The notes beneath the pieces were generated by a model. It did no database searches. It had not been told where the DNA came from and saw only the letters and a program-made list of their open reading frames with translations. Source: Porphyromonadaceae bacterium UBA7042 (GTDB taxonomy: Bacteria; Bacteroidota; Bacteroidia; Bacteroidales; Muribaculaceae). From it: DNA of 30,468 bases. The stretch's first letter is position 1, and each line of letters opens with the position of its first letter. Of this stretch, positions 7,517 to 16,034 are shown one piece after another. Position numbers and translations under genes: made by a program. The stretch is taken from assembly GCA_002494015.1 (NCBI GenBank), contig DLAR01000011.1:1-30468 (forward strand). The letters run 5' to 3'.

Positions 7517-7536
7517 CACTTTTCGCCACTTTTCGC
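7517..7536. repeat. Two tandem 10-bp copies
   Basis: CACTTTTCGC occurs twice head to tail (7517-7526 and 7527-7536), about one helical turn apart and some 30 bases upstream of the M16 gene -7 box. It may be a regulatory site or chance. Confidence 0.4.
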
Positions 7537-7567
7537 GTCTAAAGCTATATAAACAACAAAAATTTGC

Positions 7568-7575
7568 TAAATTTG
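7568..7575 (+). promoter_or_regulatory. -7 box for M16 protease gene
   Basis: TAAATTTG fits the Bacteroidetes -7 consensus and places transcription start near 7582. This supports the ATG near 7628 over a TTG at 7580 that would sit at the start of the message. Confidence 0.6.
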
Positions 7576-7627
7576 CAAGTTGAAACGCAATGGAACAACA
7601 CTTTTAATTCATTATAATAAATCATTC

Positions 7628-10471
7628 ATGATGAAAAAAACATCCAAGTTTGCAGCGCTCTTTTTACTGCTTGCGCTGATGTTGATGCCCGGAATCGTGA
7701 AGGCTCAGGACCCGATGACGGCCCCGCTGCCCACCGACCCCGCCGTGCGCATCGGCAAACTCCCCAACGGATTGACCTATTACATCCGTCACAACGAGTA
7801 TCCCAAAGGACAGGCCGATTTCTATATCGCCCAGAAAGTGGGATCGGCACTTGAAGAAGACCACCAGCGCGGTCTTGCCCACTTCCTCGAACACATGTGC
7901 TTCAACGGAACAACCCACTTCCCCGGCAACCAGCTGCGCGAGTGGCTTGAAACCGTCGGCGTGAAATTCGGCGCCAACCTCAACGCCTACACCAGCATTG
8001 ACGAGACTGTCTACAACATCTCCAACGTGCCTATCGCCCGCACAAGCGTTCAGGACTCATGCCTTCTCATTCTCCATGACTGGGCCAACGACCTGACTCT
8101 CGACCCTGCCGAAATCGACAAGGAACGCGGCGTAATCCACGAGGAATGGCGACAGAGCAACGTGGGTCGCCAGCGCATTATGGAACGCATTCTCCCTGAC
8201 ATATACCCCGGCTCCAAGTATGGCTACCGCCTCCCCATCGGGACAATGGAAGTTGTCGACAATTTCCCCGCTCAGGCTCTCCGCGACTACTACGAGACTT
8301 GGTACCGCCCCGACCAGCAGGGCATCATCGTAGTAGGCGACATCGATGTTGACCGCATCGAAAACAAGATTAAAGAAATCTTCTCTGACATCGAAATGCC
8401 TGCCAACGCTCCCGAGCGCAAATATGACCCGGTTCCCGACCACAAAGGCACCCTCTACGGCCTCGGTTCCGACCCCGAGCAGCAGCACCTTATAGGGCAG
8501 CTCATGTTCCTGAGCGACGTTCTCCCCGCAGAATACCGCAACACGATGGCCTATTTTATCCAAGACTATCTTCAGGAGATGATTTCGTCGATGATCAACA
8601 ACCGTCTCTCGGACCTCGCCAAGACCCCCGACGCTCCTTTTGCTCAGGCTTTCGTCTATTTCGGCGAATACATTGTCGCAAAAACCAAGGACGCATTCAC
8701 TGTCGCAGCCGTGGCCAACGGACATGAAATCGAGCCCGCTCTCGCAGCCGCTTACCGCGAAGTACTCCGCGCTCAGCGTGGCGGATTCACCGCAAGCGAA
8801 TATGAACGTGCCAAGAGCGAGCTGCTTTCCCGCGTGGAAAACATCTACAACAACCGCGAATCCCGTCAGACCGACAGCTATGTAAAGGAATATGTGCGCT
8901 CGTTTATCGACGGCGATCCCATCCCCGGAATCGAAACCGAATATCTGATCACCCAGCAGCTTGCATCGATGATTCCCCTTGAGGCAATCAACGAGACAAT
9001 GAAGGAAGTCATCACCCCCGACAACCGTGTAGTTGTCGCTATGGGTCCTGAAAAAGAAGGATATGCCGCCCTCAGCAAGGACGCCATCGCGGCTGCCATC
9101 AGCGCTGTTGAAGCCGAGAAAATCGTTGCTTATGTCGACGAGGTAAAGAGCGAGCCTCTTATCCCCTCGCTGCCCGCCAAGGGTTCTATCGTGAGCACCA
9201 ACGAGCTTAAACAATTCGGAGCCACCGAATGGATTCTTTCCAACGGCGCACGCGTAATCGTGAAACCCACCAAGTTCAAAGAGGACGAAATCCTGTTTAA
9301 CGCATACGCTCCCGGCGGATATTCCGTTCTGCCCTCATCCTACGACAGCTCTATCCTGTTCATGGATGCCATTGCCAACGAAAACGGTCTCGGAACCTAT
9401 ACCCACTCTGACCTGACAAAATACCTTGCAGGCAAACAATGCAGCGTAACCGCTCAATTCGGCAACTATTCGCGTGACTTTGAAGGCATTTCCACCCCCA
9501 AGGACCTCCCGACATTCATGGAACTGCTCTACATGTCGTTTATCGACTTCAACTATGACGCGACCGAGTTTGCCGCCGCACAGCAGAAATACGCCACATT
9601 GCTGAAAAACCAAGCAAGCAATCCTCAGTTCCAGTTCTCAAAAGCTCTTTACAGCGCGCTGTTCAAATCGCCCCGTAAACGTCAGCTCACCCCCGAGGAC
9701 ATCGTTGCCGCGTCACGCGACCAGATCAACGAAATCGCAAAGAAGATGACCGCAAATGCAGCTGACTACACATTTGTATTTGTCGGAAACGTAGACCTCA
9801 AAAAGCTCAAACCGCTTGTTGAGCAATACATCGCGTCACTCCCCGGCGACACCAAGACTGCGGCAAAACCCGTCACCGACTTCAACCCCGCCCTCTATGT
9901 GACTCCCGGGACTGAAACCACAACAGTCACCACTCCGATGGCTACACCCCAGTCATTTGTATGCATCATGGAGACTGCCGACATGCCTTTCTCAATGAAA
10001 GACCGCCAGCTCTCTCAGGTGGCCGCTCACATTCTCACAAAACGCCTCATCAACACCGTGCGCGAAGACATGGGTGCCGTTTACTCTATCAACGCCTCGG
10101 GCGACATGTCCCGCCTCGGACCGGCCAACGCCATGCTTCAGTCAGCTTTCCCGATGAAACCCGAAATGAAGAAGGAGGTGCTCGATTTCATTGCCAATGA
10201 AATCAAAAACATGGAAACCGACGTTAAAGCCGAGGAACTCGCCCCCGTAAAAGAGTACATGGTCAAGAACTACACCGAAGGCCGCGAACTCAACGGCTCA
10301 TGGCTCAGCGCCATCGGCGGCTACCTCATGAACGGCGTCAATACTATGGACGGAAACATCGAAATGATGAACTCGCTCACCATTGACGACGTGATGAACT
10401 ACATGAAGAAGCTCAACGCCGCAGGCAACTACCGCGTCGTTGTCCTCGACCCCGCACCCGCTGCTGAATAA
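7628..10471 (+). CDS. Secreted M16 family zinc metallopeptidase
   Basis: This 947-residue protein has a signal peptide (MMKKTSKFAALFLLLALMLM, ending VKAQ), so it acts in the periplasm or outer membrane. Two M16 units are arranged in tandem as in pitrilysin-type proteases. The N-terminal unit has the inverted zinc motif HFLEH (His85, Glu88 catalytic base, His89) and the third ligand Glu166 in KERGVIHEEW. The second unit begins after a linker near residue 510 and carries no HxxEH, as expected for the inactive half that closes the chamber; the typical RxxxxY-like element (INTVREDMGAVYSI) is near 805-820. Such enzymes degrade short peptides. ATG 7628 or the adjacent ATG 7631 is the start. It is monocistronic, with its own -7 box and a strong terminator. 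Confidence 0.93.
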   Translation: MMKKTSKFAALFLLLALMLMPGIVKAQDPMTAPLPTDPAVRIGKLPNGLTYYIRHNEYPKGQADFYIAQKVGSALEEDHQRGLAHFLEHMCFNGTTHFPGNQLREWLETVGVKFGANLNAYTSIDETVYNISNVPIARTSVQDSCLLILHDWANDLTLDPAEIDKERGVIHEEWRQSNVGRQRIMERILPDIYPGSKYGYRLPIGTMEVVDNFPAQALRDYYETWYRPDQQGIIVVGDIDVDRIENKIKEIFSDIEMPANAPERKYDPVPDHKGTLYGLGSDPEQQHLIGQLMFLSDVLPAEYRNTMAYFIQDYLQEMISSMINNRLSDLAKTPDAPFAQAFVYFGEYIVAKTKDAFTVAAVANGHEIEPALAAAYREVLRAQRGGFTASEYERAKSELLSRVENIYNNRESRQTDSYVKEYVRSFIDGDPIPGIETEYLITQQLASMIPLEAINETMKEVITPDNRVVVAMGPEKEGYAALSKDAIAAAISAVEAEKIVAYVDEVKSEPLIPSLPAKGSIVSTNELKQFGATEWILSNGARVIVKPTKFKEDEILFNAYAPGGYSVLPSSYDSSILFMDAIANENGLGTYTHSDLTKYLAGKQCSVTAQFGNYSRDFEGISTPKDLPTFMELLYMSFIDFNYDATEFAAAQQKYATLLKNQASNPQFQFSKALYSALFKSPRKRQLTPEDIVAASRDQINEIAKKMTANAADYTFVFVGNVDLKKLKPLVEQYIASLPGDTKTAAKPVTDFNPALYVTPGTETTTVTTPMATPQSFVCIMETADMPFSMKDRQLSQVAAHILTKRLINTVREDMGAVYSINASGDMSRLGPANAMLQSAFPMKPEMKKEVLDFIANEIKNMETDVKAEELAPVKEYMVKNYTEGRELNGSWLSAIGGYLMNGVNTMDGNIEMMNSLTIDDVMNYMKKLNAAGNYRVVVLDPAPAAE

Positions 10472-10492
10472 CATCAGATTCCGCGACTATAA

Positions 10493-10530
10493 AAAATCAG
10501 CTCCCGAAAAAACGGGAGCTGATTTTTTTT
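10493..10530 (+). terminator. Intrinsic terminator after M16 gene
   Basis: ATCAGCTCCCG (10496-10506) and CGGGAGCTGAT (10513-10523) form a perfect 11-bp stem with an A-only loop, followed by a run of T to 10530. Confidence 0.93.
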
Positions 10531-10606
10531 ATTGCTGTCCGATAAAAGTTAAAAACAAACTCTAAAAAGCGACATTATCGCATTACACCACCCCCTTTTC
10601 AAACCG

Positions 10607-10614
10607 TATCTTTG
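10607..10614 (+). promoter_or_regulatory. -7 box for small hypothetical gene
   Basis: TATCTTTG fits TAnnTTTG and lies 20 bases before the ATG at 10635, giving a leader of roughly 14 bases. Confidence 0.6.
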
Positions 10615-10634
10615 CAAAAAAAACACCGACAGCC

Positions 10635-11072
10635 ATGACCACAACAAAAACTACCCCCTACCTTGTCTCGAACCGCGCCTACCGCATTATCCTGACCGAA
10701 ATCATCGAGCGACTCACCACCGAGAATGTCACGCCCGAATGCTTTTACGCCACCATCACCTTTCTGACCGGCTACATGAAAACGGGAGAAACAGACAACG
10801 ACTCACTATGCACTCTCCCCGCCGACGGCTACAGAATTTTCATGCTTTTCCGCGACCTGATTGACAAATCCATCCGGCGTTCCCGTTCCGCCCGCGCCGC
10901 AGCCGCCCGACGCAAGGAAAAAAGAGCGACTCCATCCCCGGAAAACGACACAAACGAAGACAAACCATTCCGGCCCGACCAATGGCCGCCCCAGTCAGCC
11001 GGGAAACCCGGCCCTATGGTCCGAGAACTGAATGAAATCTTTTTCGGGAACAACCCACGGCCCGCATGGTGA
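10635..11072 (+). CDS. Hypothetical protein, basic linker and proline-rich tail
   Basis: I do not recognise this 145-residue protein. Residues 1-75 look like a compact helical domain (SNRAYRIILTEIIERLT, then CFYATITFLTGYMKTG). Residues 82-98 are strongly basic and alanine-rich (RRSRSARAAAARRKEKR). The rest is low in order with many Pro, Asp and Asn and ends ELNEIFFGNNPRPAW. No signal peptide or membrane span is seen, so it is probably cytosolic; the basic stretch could contact nucleic acid, which is inference only. It has its own -7 box, lies after a strong terminator, and converges on the helicase gene, so it is likely a stand-alone gene. Confidence 0.7.
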   Translation: MTTTKTTPYLVSNRAYRIILTEIIERLTTENVTPECFYATITFLTGYMKTGETDNDSLCTLPADGYRIFMLFRDLIDKSIRRSRSARAAAARRKEKRATPSPENDTNEDKPFRPDQWPPQSAGKPGPMVRELNEIFFGNNPRPAW

Positions 11073-11151
11073 CCGCGCCAACGCCTGCACCCGACATCCT
11101 TGTCACGGCATAGCGATTTACCGCGATAACCCAAGCTTCCAAAAAGAGTGC

Positions 11152-13176
11152 CTACCGGCCCGATTTAAGCCGACGGCCAATAGCCTTGTGGCGGAGTGCC
11201 GACTCCTTGTCACCCACGCGGGCATAAACCACAGCGAGCCTTTCATGGAGCCGATAGTTGTCAGGGACAATGTCAAGCGCGACAAGGTAACGGTCAAGGG
11301 CATTATACCAATCAGCCGTTTTTTCAAAAATCGCCCCCATGCGCATTATGGCATCAGGATTGCACCCGTCAGCATCGACTACCGCCTGATAAGCGGCAAC
11401 AGCCTCGGCATCCTCGCCGAGCAATTCAAGAGCCTGCGCACGGCCAAGCAACGCCTTGACCATAGAGGGACAAAGAGCAAGAGCCTTGTCAAAATTGGCA
11501 ATCGCAGCCTGCGGAATCTCATCCTGAATGCAGTCCTCCCCCAATGAGACATACTCAAGCGCCATATCCTCAAACCGCCTCTCGTCAGCTTCGAGACGAG
11601 ACTCCAACTCCGCCACCCGCGATTTCAGCCGGTCGACAATCTGAAGTTTGCGACGGGCATAGCGCATCGCCACTTCGTTGTCAAGAATATTGCGCGACTG
11701 CAACCCTTCGACAAACAGATCAAACGCAGCGGAAATCTCGCCATCATCGGCGGCCGAGGCGGCCTGATGAAAACAATTGTCGGCATGGGCGTTGTCAAGC
11801 GCATCCTCTATAAGGGCCGGACTGTTGAACGACTTGCTGAACTGAACGACTGCAGGATTAACAAAAATATCACGCTCGGCAATAGTGGAACGCAGAGTCA
11901 GGCCTTCAAGACTGCGGCACCGCGAAAGCGCCACATAGGTCTGTCCCCCGACAAACGCGCCACGCCCTATGTCGATAACGACATTGTCAAATGTCAGCCC
12001 CTGACTCTTATGGACAGTCAGCGCCCAAGCCAGTTTCAACGGATACTGCGTAAAGCTGCCAAGCTCCTTTTCCACCACCTTGCGGGTCTTCTTATTGTAT
12101 TCATAGCGGATGTTCCCCCACCGCTCGCGCTCGACAACAAACGTACCGCCGGTTTCGAGACGCACTTCAATCTTGTCGGCGGCAATGGATTCGACAAGCC
12201 CAAGAGTACCGTTAACCCACCTCTTGTCCCGGTCATTCTTGATAAAGACAACCTGAGCGCCCTCTTTGAGGGACAATTCCAGATCGGTCGGCAGCGCATT
12301 GAGCGGGAAATCGCCCGTTATCTCACCCGTAAAGACAAACAGCGGCTTCTTGATGCTTTCAAGACGCGACTCGTTGATGTGGTCAACCATGTCACGGCGG
12401 GTGGCAAGAGTCATTGTCATGCGCTCCTCGTCATGAGAATCAATATCGGCAGCAGGAACACACCGGGCGTTGAGAGCCATGATGTCGGCAGGAGTCGTTG
12501 TGGCGGTGCGGAGACGGTCGAGCAACGAAATGAACTCAGCCTGATTCTGCCGATAGACCTTGCGCAACTCTATCGGCACGATACCCACCTCCGAAAAAGC
12601 GCGGGCCGAGAAAAAATAAGGATTGGGGTAATATTGCCTGATTATGTCGCGGGTATCCCCCGTCACGACAGGCTCAAGCTGGAACACATCCCCGACAAGC
12701 AACAACTGCTTGCCTCCGAAAGGCTCCCGCCGGTTCCCCGTAAAATGGCACAGCAGCTTGTCTATAAAATCTATAATATCGGCCCTGACCATCGAAATCT
12801 CGTCTATTATAATCAAGTCGAGGGCTTTAAGCAGCTTGATAAACGTGCCCGAATATTTCATGCGCTCCGACAACTTGGAACGGGTAAAGTCCTCGTCATC
12901 GGGCAGAATGGGGCGCAACGGTATCTTGAAAAACGAATGGATGGTCTGACCGCCGGCATTGACGGCCGCAATTCCCGTAGGGGCAAGGACCACGCAGTTT
13001 TTACCTGTATTGGCCGTGATGTATCTGAGAAAGGTCGACTTGCCGGTCCCGGCCTTGCCAGTCAGGAATACACTCTGACGGGTATAATTCAGCAATTCCC
13101 AAGCCTTTTTAAACTCGGGATTATCGAGGTCGATTTCCTCGTCAGATTTCTTGTTTTTCTTAGCTTGTTTTTTCAC
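11152..13176 (-). CDS. Pif1-like helicase with C-terminal TPR region
   Basis: This is a superfamily 1B helicase of about 674 residues. Walker A GKAGTGKS is at 40-47, motif Ia VLAPTGIAA near 63-71, Walker B IIIDEIS near 122-128, and the late motifs ALTVHKSQGLTFDNV and YVALSRCRSLEGL near 395-430, a Pif1/RecD2-type layout. After the helicase core comes a predicted coiled coil (IVDRLKSRVAELESRLEADE) and then two to three TPR-like repeats (AIANFDKALALCPSMVKALL onward), which suggests a protein partner. No ATG precedes Walker A: the frame opens with TTG (13185) or GTG (13176), and GTG is chosen as the commoner alternative start. The gene begins only about 15 bases beyond the 3' end of rnpB, and no -7 box was seen between them, so it may be expressed by read-through from the rnpB promoter. 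Confidence 0.88.
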   Translation of the reverse strand: MKKQAKKNKKSDEEIDLDNPEFKKAWELLNYTRQSVFLTGKAGTGKSTFLRYITANTGKNCVVLAPTGIAAVNAGGQTIHSFFKIPLRPILPDDEDFTRSKLSERMKYSGTFIKLLKALDLIIIDEISMVRADIIDFIDKLLCHFTGNRREPFGGKQLLLVGDVFQLEPVVTGDTRDIIRQYYPNPYFFSARAFSEVGIVPIELRKVYRQNQAEFISLLDRLRTATTTPADIMALNARCVPAADIDSHDEERMTMTLATRRDMVDHINESRLESIKKPLFVFTGEITGDFPLNALPTDLELSLKEGAQVVFIKNDRDKRWVNGTLGLVESIAADKIEVRLETGGTFVVERERWGNIRYEYNKKTRKVVEKELGSFTQYPLKLAWALTVHKSQGLTFDNVVIDIGRGAFVGGQTYVALSRCRSLEGLTLRSTIAERDIFVNPAVVQFSKSFNSPALIEDALDNAHADNCFHQAASAADDGEISAAFDLFVEGLQSRNILDNEVAMRYARRKLQIVDRLKSRVAELESRLEADERRFEDMALEYVSLGEDCIQDEIPQAAIANFDKALALCPSMVKALLGRAQALELLGEDAEAVAAYQAVVDADGCNPDAIMRMGAIFEKTADWYNALDRYLVALDIVPDNYRLHERLAVVYARVGDKESALRHKAIGRRLKSGR

Positions 13177-13190
13177 GAGAATCAAAAAGA

Positions 13191-13596
13191 AAGCAGCAGG
13201 ACTATAAGCCGGGTTATGTCATCGCCGTCACTTCCCTTGCCTCGAAACAGGAAGGGGTTGACGCGACGGTCAGTCATTTATCTACGCAGCGTTGTCACCA
13301 ACGTGCTCCAGCAGCCTACCCCCCGGCAATGGACGAGCAGCCCTTAAATGCCGGTATACTTGGCCTTGCAACCCATAAGACGTGCGGCATCCCGCATTGC
13401 TGCGGAATCCGGTGAGCTCTTACCTCGCCTTTTCACCCTTACCCGAAGCGGCCAATGCCCCTCGGGCGGTCGTTTTCTGTCACGCTACTCTGCCGTCACC
13501 GACAGCTTTCCGTTAGAAAGTATGGTGCTCTGTGTTGCCCGGACTTTCCTCTCGCCGCTCTATACGTCGGCCAGCGACTGGACCGTCCTGCTGCTT
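13191..13596 (-). ncRNA. rnpB: RNase P RNA, bacterial class A
   Basis: The catalytic RNA that matures tRNA 5' ends. Seen directly: a perfect 12-bp terminal P1 helix formed by AAGCAGCAGGAC (13191-13202, plus strand) and GTCCTGCTGCTT (13585-13596); the hallmark GAGAGGAAAGTCCGGGC on the minus strand at 13537-13553; the conserved ACAGAAAACGACCGCCC near 13462-13480; and the 3' CATAACCCGGCTTATA at 13203-13218. Size near 406 nt is typical of type A RNAs. A TAATTTTG box lies just upstream. The P1 3' strand is followed by a short T-rich run that then becomes the helicase gene start. Confidence 0.95.
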
Positions 13597-13603
13597 GTGA
13601 CCA

Positions 13604-13611
13604 CAAAATTA
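13604..13611 (-). promoter_or_regulatory. -7 box for rnpB
   Basis: TAATTTTG on the minus strand ends eight bases before the predicted 5' end of the RNA at 13596, which is the right spacing for transcription to start at the base of P1. Confidence 0.7.
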
Positions 13612-13669
13612 CAAAAATTATTTTGTTCCCAACCCTTTTACCTCTTTTTTATTAGCAAATCCGCTAAAT

Positions 13670-14296
13670 TCAATCCACCGTTTCCACCGGGTCGGGGAGC
13701 ACGGTGACACGGGTATCCTTGTTGACGAGAGACTTTACTTTCACGATTGACTCGTTGTGCATCCTCATGCAGCCGTGGGAGCGGCGACCGGGAACCGAAT
13801 AAGGCGAATTGGTGCCGTGAATCCCTATCCCCCAGAACCGAGGCGTGTACAACGATATGAAAAACGGGCCGTAACACTTGTCCTGCGTGTCTTTGTAAGT
13901 CCAGTCGGTCGAATTGTAGACCCCGACGATTTTAAACCGGCCCTCGGGCGTGCGCCAGTCGTCGGCAGCACGCTTCTGCCCTCTTTTCAACGAGGCGCAC
14001 ACAGGGTAATGGGCAAGCGTATCGCCAAAGACATTTAATATATAAAGCCTCATGCGCGGCTTGTCAACGACAATGTCCTTGGGGATGCTCATCCGCCCCG
14101 GTATCGACGAATACCCACAGTCGATTCTTTCCCAATCCTCATCCTCGTGATCGGGGAGCAAAGGAACACTTGTTTTTTTATAGGACACGATGGCCTCCTC
14201 CAGCCCCCGGGGAAAACCGGCTTCTCCGTCGGCCGCCCAAAGCGGTGCGTGCACGAGAAACAACGCGAACAATATGCCTGACACTTTTTTTATCAC
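13670..14296 (-). CDS. Periplasmic L,D-transpeptidase (YkuD family)
   Basis: A 208-residue exported enzyme with signal peptide VIKKVSGILFALFLVHAPLW and likely cleavage after LWA. The YkuD catalytic motif is complete: His160 in GIGIHGTNSP, then SHGCMRMHN with His174 and the nucleophile Cys176, and Arg178. TPEGRFKIVGVYN and the early KPRMRLYILNVFG are also family features. These enzymes make 3-3 peptidoglycan cross-links or attach proteins to the wall. The only plausible start is GTG at 14296; no ATG precedes the catalytic domain. A TAACTTTG box lies immediately upstream, divergent from guaB. Confidence 0.93.
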   Translation of the reverse strand: MIKKVSGILFALFLVHAPLWAADGEAGFPRGLEEAIVSYKKTSVPLLPDHEDEDWERIDCGYSSIPGRMSIPKDIVVDKPRMRLYILNVFGDTLAHYPVCASLKRGQKRAADDWRTPEGRFKIVGVYNSTDWTYKDTQDKCYGPFFISLYTPRFWGIGIHGTNSPYSVPGRRSHGCMRMHNESIVKVKSLVNKDTRVTVLPDPVETVD

Positions 14297-14300
14297 GGCA

Positions 14301-14308
14301 CAAAGTTA
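14301..14308 (-). promoter_or_regulatory. -7 box for L,D-transpeptidase gene
   Basis: TAACTTTG on the minus strand lies only four bases upstream of the GTG start. If it is the true promoter, the message would be nearly leaderless or begin inside the assumed start, so the start or the promoter may be misassigned. Confidence 0.4.
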
Positions 14309-14402
14309 TATCATTTTGAGCAATATGTCAACGCATACGCCCCATTTTTACAACCACCCGCAAAAAACCGGCCAAAATATTGATTGAACCACAAAAAATC
14401 AT

Positions 14403-14410
14403 TACCTTTG
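14403..14410 (+). promoter_or_regulatory. -7 box for guaB
   Basis: TACCTTTG fits the consensus, with the guaB ATG 30 bases downstream at 14441. It rules out an earlier in-frame ATG at 14384, which lies upstream of the box. Confidence 0.7.
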
Positions 14411-14440
14411 CACGCAATAAATTTATTAGCCAAATCACTT

Positions 14441-15919
14441 ATGTCATTTATTGCAGATCGAGTAAAAATGGACGGACTGACATTTGACGATGTCCTCCTT
14501 ATTCCGGCTTATTCCGAAGTTCTTCCCCGTGACGTAAATCTCACCACCCGTTTTTCACGCAACATCACCCTCAACGTGCCCCTCGTGTCAGCCGCGATGG
14601 ACACCGTTACCGAGGCCGCTATGGCCATTGCCATAGCCCGTGAAGGCGGCATAGGCGTTATCCACAAAAACATGACCATCGCCGAGCAGTCCCGTCAGGT
14701 CCATGCAGTGAAACGCGCTGAAAACGGCATGATCTATGACCCTGTGACCATACGCCGCGGCAGCACAGTGGCCGACGCACTCAAAATGATGGAAGAATAC
14801 CACATCGGCGGCATCCCCGTGGTAGATGACGACCGCAAGCTCGTCGGCATTGTGACCAATCGCGACCTGCGTTTTGAACGCGACCCGCACCGCGCCATCG
14901 ACGAGGTGATGACATCTGAAGGACTCGTGACCACCAACCAGTCGACCAACCTTGAAGAAGCCGCGCAGATCCTGCAACAGCACAAGATTGAAAAACTCCC
15001 TGTCGTCGACAGCGAGGGACACCTTGTGGGGCTTGTGACATATAAAGACATAACCAAGGCCAAAGACAAGCCTTTCGCATGCAAGGACTCCCTCGGCCGC
15101 CTCCGTGTCGCCGCCGGAGTAGGCGTGACCGCCGACTCAATGGAGCGTGTCGACGCGCTTGTCGAGGCCGGAGTTGACGCAATTGTGATTGACACGGCCC
15201 ACGGCCATTCCAAAGGAGTGGTAGGCATATTGCGCGCCGTCAAAGCAAAATATCCGCATATCGATGTCGTGGTAGGCAATATCGCCACCGGCGATGCAGC
15301 CCGCTACCTTGTCGAGAACGGCGCCGACGGCGTGAAGGTAGGCATCGGCCCCGGCTCAATCTGCACAACCCGCGTGATTGCAGGAGTGGGTGTTCCGCAG
15401 CTAAGCGCGGTTTACGACGTCGCCCTCGCCCTCAAGGGTACGGGAGTGCCCCTGATTGCCGACGGCGGCATCCGCTATTCGGGCGACATTGTCAAGGCCC
15501 TCGCTGCCGGCGCCTACAGCGTAATGCTTGGCGGCATGCTGGCCGGCGTTGAAGAATCACCCGGCGACACCATCATTTTCAACGGAAGAAAATATAAGTC
15601 ATATCGCGGAATGGGGTCACTCGAAGCAATGGAAAAAGGCTCGAAAGACCGCTATTTCCAAGCCGGAGAAACCGACACCAAGAAACTCGTTCCCGAAGGC
15701 ATCGCCGCCCGTGTCCCCTATAAAGGCTTGCTCTACGAGGTGGTTTACCAGATGCTCGGCGGCCTCCGTGCAGGCATGGGCTATTGCGGCGCACCCGACA
15801 TCGAGCAGCTCCACACCGCCAAGTTCACCCGCATCACCAATGCAGGCATTGCCGAAAGCCATCCCCACGACGTGGCCATCACAAGCGAGGCACCCAACTA
15901 CAGCTCGTCGGCAAGATAA
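14441..15919 (+). CDS. guaB: IMP dehydrogenase
   Basis: This 492-residue enzyme oxidises IMP to XMP with NAD, the committed step of guanine nucleotide synthesis. The (beta/alpha)8 barrel starts with GLTFDDVLLIPAYSEV, and two tandem CBS domains lie near residues 90-205 (IGGIPVVDDD and EKLPVVDSEG). The catalytic loop GIGPGSICTTR places the nucleophile at Cys308, followed by phosphate binding at IADGGIRYSGD and the flap YKSYRGMGSLEAM. Length and motifs are standard. It is divergent from the L,D-transpeptidase gene and followed by a terminator. Confidence 0.98.
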   Translation: MSFIADRVKMDGLTFDDVLLIPAYSEVLPRDVNLTTRFSRNITLNVPLVSAAMDTVTEAAMAIAIAREGGIGVIHKNMTIAEQSRQVHAVKRAENGMIYDPVTIRRGSTVADALKMMEEYHIGGIPVVDDDRKLVGIVTNRDLRFERDPHRAIDEVMTSEGLVTTNQSTNLEEAAQILQQHKIEKLPVVDSEGHLVGLVTYKDITKAKDKPFACKDSLGRLRVAAGVGVTADSMERVDALVEAGVDAIVIDTAHGHSKGVVGILRAVKAKYPHIDVVVGNIATGDAARYLVENGADGVKVGIGPGSICTTRVIAGVGVPQLSAVYDVALALKGTGVPLIADGGIRYSGDIVKALAAGAYSVMLGGMLAGVEESPGDTIIFNGRKYKSYRGMGSLEAMEKGSKDRYFQAGETDTKKLVPEGIAARVPYKGLLYEVVYQMLGGLRAGMGYCGAPDIEQLHTAKFTRITNAGIAESHPHDVAITSEAPNYSSSAR

Positions 15920-15970
15920 CCCTGCCTCCATGATGGTGATACAATAAATTCACCGTTAACAGCGTTAAAT

Positions 15971-16015
15971 AAAAAGTGTCCCCGATTCAAAATCCAAATT
16001 TCGGGGCACTTTTTT
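15971..16015 (+). terminator. Intrinsic terminator after guaB
   Basis: AAAAAGTGTCCCCGA pairs with TCGGGGCACTTTTT with a single bulged T, leaving a loop of about 15 bases, and the right arm ends in a T run. The parvulin gene begins only 20 bases further on, so its transcript either reads through this hairpin or starts next to it. Confidence 0.85.
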
Positions 16016-16034
16016 GAATTTATCACCCTTATCA

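Noticed and set aside
8057..9214. A 385-codon open frame on the minus strand
   Set aside because: It is the antisense shadow of the M16 protease gene with no recognisable domain.
11767..13347. A 526-codon open frame on the plus strand
   Set aside because: It runs antisense through the helicase and into rnpB. An open frame across a structured RNA gene is not credible as a protein.
13348..13707. Short plus-strand frames near the transpeptidase end
   Set aside because: They lie over rnpB and its promoter.
14384..14440. Earlier in-frame ATG for guaB
   Set aside because: It lies upstream of the guaB -7 box, and the protein family starts at MSFIADRV.
16014..16034. ATG-proximal start of the first parvulin gene inside the guaB terminator
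   Set aside because: The signal peptide begins at MKKKFIP (16035); the seven earlier codons overlap the terminator arm.
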